Positions 1 through 5,606 of a DNA stretch of 6,466 nt are shown here, one piece after another. A program made the position numbers and the translations under genes. Position 1 is the stretch's first letter. Each line of letters begins with the position of its first letter. This DNA comes from Acidimicrobiia bacterium (lineage in GTDB: Bacteria; Actinomycetota; Acidimicrobiia; IMCC26256; JACDBD01): assembly GCA_031177445.1 (NCBI GenBank), contig JAPSGP010000173.1, positions 1-6,466 on the forward strand. Reading direction: 5' to 3'. Under the pieces are notes generated by a model. That model saw nothing but the letters and a program-made list of their open reading frames with translations. It was not told the DNA's origin and did no database searches.

Positions 1-114
1 GAAGGGCCCGTCGAGCTCTTCCGTCGACTGGCCTTGAGATACCGGGTCGCCATTACGCTCGTGGCCGCGTACCTTCTCCTGCGCGCGCTTCTGCTGCTCG
101 TGGGCGGGGTGTAG
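1..114 (+). CDS. C-terminal end of a membrane protein (partial)
   Basis: The frame is open from the first base of the window to a TAG at 112-114, giving 37 residues. The first part is polar and basic (EGPVELFRRLALRY). From about residue 15 to the end it is strongly hydrophobic, fitting a single C-terminal transmembrane helix with one arginine in its middle. The gene begins outside the window. It converges on the next gene, whose stop lies 15 bases away, with no room for a terminator and none visible. I cannot assign a family from so short a piece. The frame is only weakly supported by length, but the composition and the stop placed just before the convergent gene make it plausible. Confidence 0.5.
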   Translation, partial: EGPVELFRRLALRYRVAITLVAAYLLLRALLLLVGGV

Positions 115-129
115 CTTCACGAACCCGTT

Positions 130-864
130 TTACTCGTCCGCGCCGAACATCGGGGGGGGTTGGCGCGGGGTGGTGACGGGCGAGTGGGGCGCGTGTCCGA
201 GCATGTTGGGTTGCCAGCTCCCCACCACCGGGCGCGCGCCGGTTGGGCCGCCGCCCACGTCGGGGTCGGACGTGTGCGCTTCCTCATAGGCCGCCCACTG
301 CTTCCAGGTCGGGATCGCCCACAGAAGCACGCACTCGTCGTCGTCGGCCATCGCCGTCTTCCATGCCCCGGCGAGCTCCCAGCCGTACCGCGCCGCCAGC
401 GGCACGGCGCGCTCCCGGACCTGCTCGAGGAACTCGGGTGCAGCACCGGCCCGTACTCCGACGAGCTCGTGGGCGTAGCACTCGCCGGTGACGCCGTCGG
501 CACACAGCTCGGTGATCGTGCGCGTCCACGGCGCCGGTTCGAGGATGCGGTCGACGCCGCCGCGCCGGAACTCGGCCGCCTTCGCCCACCAGCGCTCGAG
601 GCTCGGGTCCTGGGCGCCGCGCCCGACGGTCTCGACCGCGAACGACGCCGCCAGCCCGCCCCAGTCCTCGTGCTCCCAGATGTTCACCACCTCGGGCCAG
701 CGTCCCGTCGACCCGATCACGGCCCAGACGCCATAACACAGCTGGCCTCGCTGTTCCTGGCCGATCGGGCTCCAGTTCGCGGCCATGTGGTGCATGTAGT
801 TGGCGCGGTTGTGCCCGATGATGTCGATGAACTCGTGGATGTAGACACTGCGGTTGTCCGCCAC
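130..864 (-). CDS. NIPSNAP/Dabb-like two-domain protein
   Basis: This 244-residue soluble protein has no signal peptide or membrane segment. It appears to be two copies of a dimeric alpha/beta-barrel (ferredoxin-like) domain, about residues 5-108 and 128-222. The pattern in the first half (WPEVVNIWEHEDWGGLA, 56-72) recurs in the second (CVLLWAIPTWKQWAAYEE, 178-195): a beta strand with conserved W, followed by W-containing helix. This resembles NIPSNAP-family proteins of actinobacteria, whose biochemical role is poorly known; some Dabb-fold relatives are small-molecule monooxygenases or cyclases. I see no cofactor motif. The start is GTG at 862-864, chosen because a good ribosome-binding site GAGGAG lies at 870-875 with 5-base spacing. 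The C-terminal 20-30 residues are proline-rich and look disordered; they contain a run of eight G on the plus strand (152-159). The gene stands alone, divergent from the NYN gene. Family confidence is moderate and function is unknown. Confidence 0.8.
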   Translation of the reverse strand: MADNRSVYIHEFIDIIGHNRANYMHHMAANWSPIGQEQRGQLCYGVWAVIGSTGRWPEVVNIWEHEDWGGLAASFAVETVGRGAQDPSLERWWAKAAEFRRGGVDRILEPAPWTRTITELCADGVTGECYAHELVGVRAGAAPEFLEQVRERAVPLAARYGWELAGAWKTAMADDDECVLLWAIPTWKQWAAYEEAHTSDPDVGGGPTGARPVVGSWQPNMLGHAPHSPVTTPRQPPPMFGADE

Positions 865-1306
865 TACTGCTCCTCACCCCACGGCGTCGACCCAGACAGT
901 ACGTAGTCTGTGGCTCCTGGATCGGCTCGTCGTGGACGGCATGAACGTGATCGGCGCGCGGCCCGACGGGTGGTGGCGCGACCGTGACGGCGCGATCCGC
1001 AGGCTCCTCGGGCGACTCCAGCGCCTGGTCGCGACCGGTGAGGCCGACGTGACGCTCGCGCTCGACGGGCGGCCCCTCGAGGACGTTCCCGAGGGTGTGC
1101 ACGACGGCGTACGCGTGGCCTACGCGAATCGGTCTGGCCCGAACGCGGCCGACGACCGCATCGTCGAGCTGGTCGGCGGGCTGGCTCACCCGGAGGACGC
1201 CACCGTCGTGACGTCGGACCGGGCACTCCGGGCGCGGGTGGCCGAGCGCGGTGCAACCGTGGTCGGCGCACGCGCCCTGTGGGAGCGGCTTGACGAGCTG
1301 GGTTAG
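854..1306 (+). CDS. NYN/PIN-fold putative RNase (YacP-like)
   Basis: This small protein is probably a metal-dependent ribonuclease of the NYN/PIN-like superfamily. The signature is VDGMNVIGARPDGWWRDR just after the N terminus, followed by ALDGRP, NAADDRIVELV and VVTSDRALRARV. These supply the aspartates that normally form the acidic metal site (the D of VDGMN, of LDGR, of ADD and of TSDR). The C-terminal strand-helix VVGARALWERL fits the fold. The start is uncertain. TTG at 854 keeps the hydrophobic first strand (LVVDG) but overlaps the divergent neighbour by 11 bases and lacks a ribosome-binding site. GTG at 932 has a weak GGATCGG upstream but would cut off most of strand one. A non-standard CTG at 917 would also fit the fold. 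The stop overlaps the convergent channel gene by four bases. Target RNA is unknown. Family confidence is high; start confidence is low. Confidence 0.82.
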   Translation: MSATTAPHPTASTQTVRSLWLLDRLVVDGMNVIGARPDGWWRDRDGAIRRLLGRLQRLVATGEADVTLALDGRPLEDVPEGVHDGVRVAYANRSGPNAADDRIVELVGGLAHPEDATVVTSDRALRARVAERGATVVGARALWERLDELG

Positions 1307-2151
1307 GCACCCTCGGCGCCGCCGCCGTCGGCGGGAGCGCTCCGTTGCGCGAGCTGCTCGAGGTGGGCATCGAGCGCGCCGACCTCGGCCCGCAGTGTTG
1401 CGAGCTCGGCGGCGAGCTCCTCGCGCGCGATCGTCAGTGGCCGCGAGCGGCGCGTGCTGGTCGTCGGCGGGCGAAGGTCAACCCGGAGATAGCTGGCCAG
1501 GCTGCCGGCCAGCGCGCCGATGATCCCGATGCCGGTGACCATCAACACGGCTCCCGCCCAGCGCCCGTCGGCGGTCTTGGGCACGATGTCGCCGTACCCG
1601 ACCGTCGTGAGCGTCACGATGCCCCACCACAGCGCGTCGCCATAGGACTCGAACTCGGGGTTCGTGGCCTGCTCGACCTCGTAGGCCCAGTACGAGCACA
1701 CCGCGACCATGACGGCGGCGACGATGGCGGCCCGTCCCAAACGCTCGAACAGATGGCGAGCGGTTCTGGTCGCGGCCACCACCCGGACCAGCCGGGCAAG
1801 CCGGGTGACGGCAAGGAGCGCCGAGTGACGGAAGCCGGGGACGAGGAACCACGGCGCGGTCAGGATCACGATCGCGAGGTCGAACCGGCCGGCCCACGTG
1901 TGGAGGTACCGCCGCGTGAGGCGAGCGTTGACGACGAAGTCGACGAGGAACACCATCCAGGTCGCGACGTACACGAGCGCAGCGGCGACGTTCTCGGTCC
2001 CGGCCCGCCACATGAAGATCGGCAGCACGGCCGAGAGCAGCAACGGAACCGGCATGATGCGGTCGTAGCGCGCCAGGAACTCACTCGCTGCTTTCGAGCG
2101 AGGCGTACCGGCGCGATCGGGTGCAGCTGTTCGCGCTGCCACGCAGCGCAT
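1303..2151 (-). CDS. Six-helix voltage-gated-type potassium channel
   Basis: This 282-residue inner-membrane protein should form a tetrameric K+ channel. Hydrophobic segments fit S1 (about 33-50), S2 (54-74), S3 (90-106), S4 (108-127), S5 (140-158), a pore helix (171-182) and S6 (198-222). The selectivity filter TVGYGD is intact at 183-188, preceded by LWWGIVTLT. S4 carries arginines at 117, 120 and 123 in the every-third-residue pattern of a voltage sensor, plus R129. There is no RCK or cyclic-nucleotide domain. Instead residues 240-270 (REELAAELATLRAEVGALDA onward) form a predicted coiled coil that could hold the tetramer together. The start is ATG at 2149-2151; GTG three codons in is also possible, whereas Met33 would begin inside S1. 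Upstream GGGTCGG is a weak ribosome-binding site. The gene is divergent from the SnoaL gene (109-base gap) and convergent with the NYN gene (stops share TTAG). Voltage dependence is inferred, not shown. Confidence 0.93.
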   Translation of the reverse strand: MRCVAARTAAPDRAGTPRSKAASEFLARYDRIMPVPLLLSAVLPIFMWRAGTENVAAALVYVATWMVFLVDFVVNARLTRRYLHTWAGRFDLAIVILTAPWFLVPGFRHSALLAVTRLARLVRVVAATRTARHLFERLGRAAIVAAVMVAVCSYWAYEVEQATNPEFESYGDALWWGIVTLTTVGYGDIVPKTADGRWAGAVLMVTGIGIIGALAGSLASYLRVDLRPPTTSTRRSRPLTIAREELAAELATLRAEVGALDAHLEQLAQRSAPADGGGAEGA

Positions 2152-2249
2152 CCTGCCCGACCCAGGTGCGGAGGTCGCGGATCTCGACGTCGCGAGCGCA
2201 GCGTTGCGCCACGACCCGGACGGATAGCGTCCTCATCGATACCCACGCC

Positions 2250-2256
2250 GGGGAGG
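2250..2256 (+). promoter_or_regulatory. Ribosome-binding site of the SnoaL-like gene
   Basis: GGGGAGG lies four bases before the ATG at 2261 and is the strongest Shine-Dalgarno sequence in the window. It fixes the start of the first gene of the forward three-gene run. Confidence 0.75.
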
Positions 2257-2260
2257 TTGG

Positions 2261-2695
2261 ATGGACGACGTCGAACGACTGGTGGCGATCGAGGAGATCA
2301 AACAACTGAAGGCGCGGTACTTCCGCTGCATGGACACCAAGGACTGGGCCGGGTTCGAAGCGGTGTTCACCGAGGCGGCGGTCATGGACATGGCGGAGGA
2401 GGCCGGCGACGTCGTGCACGGGGCGGCCGAGATCGCGGCCTACGTGCGCGGGCACGTCGATCCGGTCGTGACCGTGCATCACGGCCACATGCCCGAGATC
2501 ACGCTGACGTCGTCGTCCACCGCGACCGGCATCTGGGCGATGGAGGACGTCCTGCGCTGGCCCGAGGGCGGCCCGCTCGGGGCGATGCACGGCTTCGGCC
2601 ACTACCACGAGACCTACGAACGGGTCCACGGCGAGTGGCAGATCGCGACTCTCCGCCTCACCCGGCTCCGGCGCGACGTCGAGCCAGCTGGATAG
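2261..2695 (+). CDS. SnoaL-like (NTF2-fold) protein
   Basis: This 144-residue cytoplasmic protein has the cone-shaped alpha+beta NTF2 fold of the SnoaL_4-type group. Visible signatures are the N-terminal helix EEIKQLKARYFRCMDTKDW (11-29), EAVFTEAAVMD (33-43), the HHGH segment (73-76), and the closing strands GFGHYHETYERVHGEWQIAT (111-130) followed by LRLTRLR. Asp25 and His73 sit where the catalytic Asp-His pair of LinA/scytalone-dehydratase-type members lies, so a dehydratase, isomerase or cyclase-like activity is possible; many members have no known substrate. It is the first gene of a probable operon: the SDR gene starts 28 bases after its stop. Its promoter should lie in the 109-base gap shared with the divergent channel gene, but I cannot point to convincing -35/-10 boxes. 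The family is clear; the reaction is not. Confidence 0.88.
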   Translation: MDDVERLVAIEEIKQLKARYFRCMDTKDWAGFEAVFTEAAVMDMAEEAGDVVHGAAEIAAYVRGHVDPVVTVHHGHMPEITLTSSSTATGIWAMEDVLRWPEGGPLGAMHGFGHYHETYERVHGEWQIATLRLTRLRRDVEPAG

Positions 2696-2723
2696 TTTCG
2701 GCCCGCGACCGGGAGAGTGGTGC

Positions 2724-3809
2724 ATGCCGCAGCGAGCGCTGGTGGTCGGAGGCACTGGTCCGACGGGGATCTGGATCGTGCACGGGCTCGTGGCGCGCGG
2801 CTGGAAGGTGACGATCCTGCATCGTGGGCAGCACGAGCGGGCCGAGACTCCGGCGAGCGTTCAGCACCTGCACCACGATCCCTACGACGAGTCCGAGCTC
2901 GCGGGCGCGCTGGAGGACGAGACCTTCGACCTCGTGGTCTCGATGTACGGCCGGCTGCGCGCGGTGGCGAAGCTCACGAGCGGGCGGGCGGGGCGTTTCA
3001 TGTCGGTCGGCGGCGTGCCCGCGTACCGCGGATGGATGAACCCGTGGCTCTACGAACCGCCCGGGGTCCCGGTGCCCGTAGCGGAGGACGGTCCAACGGT
3101 TGCCGATCCGGCCGAAGACGCCAAGGGCTATCGCGTGGCCCAGACCGAACACGTCGTGTTCGCGCACCACCCGGGCGCGACGCACTTCCGGTACCCGTAC
3201 GCGTACGGCCCCTACCAGCTGGTGCCGCGCGAGTGGTCGATCGTGCGACGGGTGCTCGATCGCCGGGCTCGCATCATCGTTCCCGACGACGGGCTCACGC
3301 TTCACCACCACGGGTACACGGTCAACCTCGCGCACGCCGTCCTGCTCGGCATCGACCAGCCGAACGCCGCCGCGGGGAAGGTCTTCAACGCCGCCGACGA
3401 GGAGGTCCTGAGCATCCGGCAGGTCGTCGAGCTGACCGCGACCGCGCTCGACCACGCCTTCGAGATCGTCTCGATGCCCTACGACCTCGCGACGCCGGCA
3501 CGACCCCTGCTCGCCCAGCCCCTTCCGACGCACCGGGTGCTCGACCTCACGAGGATCAGGACCGAGCTCGGCTATTGCGATGTCGTACCGGCACGCGAGG
3601 CGATCGCGCACACGGCCCGCTGGCTGGCCGAGCATCCGCCCGAACCTCACGCGCAGGAGGAGATGGTGTTGACCGACCCGTTCGACTACGCAGCCGAGGA
3701 CGAGCTGATCGCGGGATGGCTCGCCGCGCGCGCCTCGATCCCTCGCGTGCGATTCGAGGCCGAACCGCACTACGGGCTCGCCTACAGCGGTCCGGATGCG
3801 CGCCGATGA
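2724..3809 (+). CDS. NAD-dependent epimerase/dehydratase-like extended SDR
   Basis: This 361-residue protein has an N-terminal Rossmann domain and the C-terminal substrate-binding part of extended or atypical SDRs. The nucleotide-binding loop is ALVVGGTGPTG (5-15). Strand beta-4 is DLVVSMYG (69-76), FMSVGG (92-97) holds the catalytic-Ser position S94, and FRYPYAYGPYQ (155-165) is the usual R-P-x-x-YGP segment. HHHGYTVNLAHAVLLGI (194-210) and KVFNAADEEVLSIRQVVELT (219-238) match the later conserved blocks. The active-site Tyr is Y136, but the lysine of YxxxK is replaced by Gln140 (YRVAQ; codon CAG at 3141-3143). It may therefore bind a nucleotide or sugar with altered or no redox catalysis, as in some atypical SDRs. 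The tail beyond residue 305 is unusually long. The start ATG has GGGAGAG at 2711-2717, six bases upstream. It sits between the SnoaL-like and sulfotransferase genes, probably in one transcript. The substrate is unknown. Confidence 0.88.
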   Translation: MPQRALVVGGTGPTGIWIVHGLVARGWKVTILHRGQHERAETPASVQHLHHDPYDESELAGALEDETFDLVVSMYGRLRAVAKLTSGRAGRFMSVGGVPAYRGWMNPWLYEPPGVPVPVAEDGPTVADPAEDAKGYRVAQTEHVVFAHHPGATHFRYPYAYGPYQLVPREWSIVRRVLDRRARIIVPDDGLTLHHHGYTVNLAHAVLLGIDQPNAAAGKVFNAADEEVLSIRQVVELTATALDHAFEIVSMPYDLATPARPLLAQPLPTHRVLDLTRIRTELGYCDVVPAREAIAHTARWLAEHPPEPHAQEEMVLTDPFDYAAEDELIAGWLAARASIPRVRFEAEPHYGLAYSGPDARR

Positions 3810-3843
3810 GAGTGGCGGGAGTCGTGGCCTGACGGGCGCGATG

Positions 3844-3849
3844 GGTGAG
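3844..3849 (+). promoter_or_regulatory. Ribosome-binding site deciding the sulfotransferase start
   Basis: GGTGAG is nine bases before ATG 3859. The two other in-frame ATGs upstream (3796 and 3841) have only weak matches (GCGGTCCGG and GACGGG), which favours 3859. Confidence 0.4.
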
Positions 3850-3858
3850 AATCCCCGA

Positions 3859-4731
3859 ATGCGATACCCGAACTTCCTCGTGCTCGGGGCCAACAAGGCC
3901 GGCACCACCTCGCTGTACCGCTACCTCGGTCAGCATCCCGACGTCTTCGTGAGCCCGGTGAAGGAGCCGAGCTACTTCACCAAGGGCGGGACCACGGCTC
4001 CCGATCCGGCGACGCTCGGGGCGCGCGCTCGTCGTCCCGATCCACACGTCACCCGCACGCTCGACGAGTACCTCGCGCTGTTCGAAGGGGCGCGCGGCGA
4101 ATCAGCCGTGGGCGAGGCGTCGACTGCATACCTCGCGAGCCCGGTCGCGCCGGAACGGATCCGGCGGGAGATCCCCGGCGTGAAGATGGTCGCGGTCCTG
4201 CGCAATCCCCTCGATCGGGCGTTCTCGGCGTACGCGATGCACGTCCAGTGGGGCATGGAGGAGCGCCCGTTCGCCGACCTGATCGACACCGAGCTCGCGG
4301 GTGGTGTGGCGCAGGGTCGCAGGACCCACTACGTCGCGACCGGCTGCTACGGCGAGCAGCTGCCGCGCTACCTCGATCGGTTCCCGCAGGAGCAGCTACG
4401 CGTCTACCTCTACGAGGACTTCCAATCGGACCCGGCCGGCGTCATGCGCGACCTCTATGGATTTCTGGCGGTCGACGAAAGCTTCGAGCCCGACCTCACC
4501 GAGCGCAGGAACGTGTCTCGAGCTCCATCGCGCGTCGACCGACTCCCAGCACCGGTCCGTCGCCTCCGCGCGCTCGTGCCGGCGCCGGTTCGCCGGCGAG
4601 TGCGCGCGCGTGCGACTGCACCCCTGAAGTTCCCGGAGTCGACCCGTCGCCAGCTCGTCGAACGATTCCGCACTGACATCGCAGAGACGTCGCGCCTCAT
4701 CGACCGCGACTTGTCCGTCTGGCTCGAGTGA
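3859..4731 (+). CDS. PAPS-dependent sulfotransferase
   Basis: This soluble enzyme should transfer a sulfuryl group from 3'-phosphoadenosine 5'-phosphosulfate to a hydroxyl or amine of an unknown small molecule, lipid or glycan. Counted from ATG 3859 it has 290 residues. The 5'-phosphosulfate loop is FLVLGANKAGTTSLYRYLG (6-24), with Lys13. KEPSYF (35-40) and GEASTAYL (85-92) follow; Glu86 sits where N-deacetylase/N-sulfotransferases carry their catalytic Glu. The 3'-phosphate site is VLRNPLDRAFSAY (113-125), with Arg115 and Ser123. GCYGEQLPRYLDRFP (162-176) and LRVYLYEDF (180-188) are also typical of Sulfotransfer_1/3 members. An Arg/Pro/Ala-rich linker (about 221-255) precedes the C-terminal helix. 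The start could also be ATG 3841, or ATG 3796, which would overlap the SDR gene by 14 bases. It is the last gene of the forward run and is followed by a hairpin. Confidence 0.92.
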   Translation: MRYPNFLVLGANKAGTTSLYRYLGQHPDVFVSPVKEPSYFTKGGTTAPDPATLGARARRPDPHVTRTLDEYLALFEGARGESAVGEASTAYLASPVAPERIRREIPGVKMVAVLRNPLDRAFSAYAMHVQWGMEERPFADLIDTELAGGVAQGRRTHYVATGCYGEQLPRYLDRFPQEQLRVYLYEDFQSDPAGVMRDLYGFLAVDESFEPDLTERRNVSRAPSRVDRLPAPVRRLRALVPAPVRRRVRARATAPLKFPESTRRQLVERFRTDIAETSRLIDRDLSVWLE

Positions 4732-4753
4732 TGACCACCGCCACCGAAGCTTC

Positions 4754-4794
4754 TGGCGTCGCACAACCCGAATAATCCGGGTCCTGCGACGCCA
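4754..4794. terminator. Nested hairpin, probable bidirectional terminator
   Basis: A perfect 10-base inverted repeat (TGGCGTCGCA at 4754-4763, TGCGACGCCA at 4785-4794) encloses a 2x2 internal loop and a second 5-base stem (ACCCG 4766-4770, CGGGT 4778-4782) with a 7-base loop. It lies in the 84-base gap between the convergent sulfotransferase and crotonase genes, where a terminator serving both strands is expected. There is no U-tract on either side, so it would be an I-shaped, stem-only terminator of the kind proposed for high-GC actinobacteria. A dispersed palindromic repeat is the main alternative. Confidence 0.7.
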
Positions 4795-4815
4795 AATCGT
4801 GGGATCGGTGCGCCG

Positions 4816-5604
4816 CTACTCGTCGATCGACTCGAAGTCGGGCTCACGCTTCTCCGCGAAGGCCGCGAACGCCTCGAGGTTGGCGGGGGCGCCCAGGAGC
4901 CGGCGGTAGGCGTCGTTCTCGCGCTCGATGGCGTCGTCGATACCTTCGAGCAGTGCGGCGACGATCGTGCGCTTGGTCTCAACCAGGGAACTGATCGGCT
5001 TGCTCGCAAGGACGCGCGCATGCGCCAGCGTCTCCTCGAGGAGGGAGTCGGGCTCGCACAGCTTCCATACGAGCCCCATGCGCAGGCACTCCTCCGCGCT
5101 CAGCCACTCCGAGCTGAGCAGCGCCCACGTCGCATGTTGCCGGCCGAGCAGGCGCGGGAACGTGAGGCTGCTGCCGGCCTCGGGGGCGACGGCGAGGCTG
5201 GTGAACGGCAGCTTCACCCTCGCTTCCGTCGACATGAACACGAGGTCCGCATAGCCGAACATCGTCGCCCCGATGCCGAGTGCCATCCCGTTCACCGCGC
5301 ACAGCAGCGGCTTCGGGAATTCACGCAGCGCAGTGACCATGCCCTCGAATGGGTGCTCGCCTTCGACGGACTCGCCCCCGGTGGCGAGTGCCGCCATCTC
5401 CAGGACGTCGGTGCCGGTCGAGAAGGCGCGACCGGTGCCGGTGATCACCACGACCGCAACGCCGCGATCGGTGGCTGCGTCGAGCAGCGCGTCGGTCGTG
5501 GCGGCGTAGAGCGCCATGTTGAAGCTGTTCAGCGCGCTCGGACGGTCGAGCGTGAGCAGCCGGGTCCGGCCGTGATCAGCGATCTGCAGCAGCGACTCGG
5601 ACAC
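4816..5604 (-). CDS. Crotonase-family protein, probable delta3,delta2-enoyl-CoA isomerase
   Basis: This 262-residue enoyl-CoA hydratase/isomerase superfamily protein acts on acyl-CoA thioesters. The CoA/oxyanion-hole regions are clear: GTGRAFSTGTDVLEM (56-70) and PKPLLCAVNGMALGIG (97-112). By hand alignment with rat mitochondrial hydratase, both hydratase glutamates are gone: Glu144 aligns with Thr114 (GIGAT) and Glu164 with Phe134 (KLPF). Instead LPFTSLAVAPEAGSSLTFP (132-150) matches the segment of eukaryotic ECI2/Eci1-type isomerases, and Glu142 takes the position of their single catalytic acid. Double-bond shifting in unsaturated acyl-CoAs is thus more likely than hydration. The C terminus has the usual AFAEKREPDF (247-256). 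The start is GTG at 5602-5604, two bases after the SDR stop. It has no clear ribosome-binding site, so translation is probably coupled. The frame stays open far upstream (to 6228), but that is a shadow of the SDR gene. Last gene of the reverse operon. Confidence 0.9.
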   Translation of the reverse strand: MSESLLQIADHGRTRLLTLDRPSALNSFNMALYAATTDALLDAATDRGVAVVVITGTGRAFSTGTDVLEMAALATGGESVEGEHPFEGMVTALREFPKPLLCAVNGMALGIGATMFGYADLVFMSTEARVKLPFTSLAVAPEAGSSLTFPRLLGRQHATWALLSSEWLSAEECLRMGLVWKLCEPDSLLEETLAHARVLASKPISSLVETKRTIVAALLEGIDDAIERENDAYRRLLGAPANLEAFAAFAEKREPDFESIDE

Positions 5605-5606
5605 GG

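Noticed and set aside
284..1189. 301-codon open frame on the minus strand
   Set aside because: It overlaps both the NIPSNAP-like gene in another frame and the NYN gene in antisense; the product is Arg/Gly-rich without recognisable motifs.
2185..2192. CGACGTCG palindrome and a small GCGCA/TGCGC hairpin (2196-2209) in the channel/SnoaL intergenic gap
   Set aside because: Such short self-complementary words are common by chance at this GC content and do not sit at a recognisable promoter.
2261..2695. Polyketide cyclase (SnoaL proper)
   Set aside because: No polyketide synthase, ACP or aromatase is present in the window, and the sequence fits the broad SnoaL_4/NTF2-like group better than the nogalamycin cyclase itself.
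1345..2811. 488-codon open frame on the plus strand
   Set aside because: It is antisense to the potassium channel and then out of frame with the SnoaL-like gene; the translation has Arg/Gly/Asp-rich low-complexity runs and no domain.
2658..3908. 416-codon open frame on the minus strand
   Set aside because: It lies opposite the well-supported SDR gene and has Arg/Pro/His/Val-rich, motif-free sequence typical of antisense frames in high-GC DNA.
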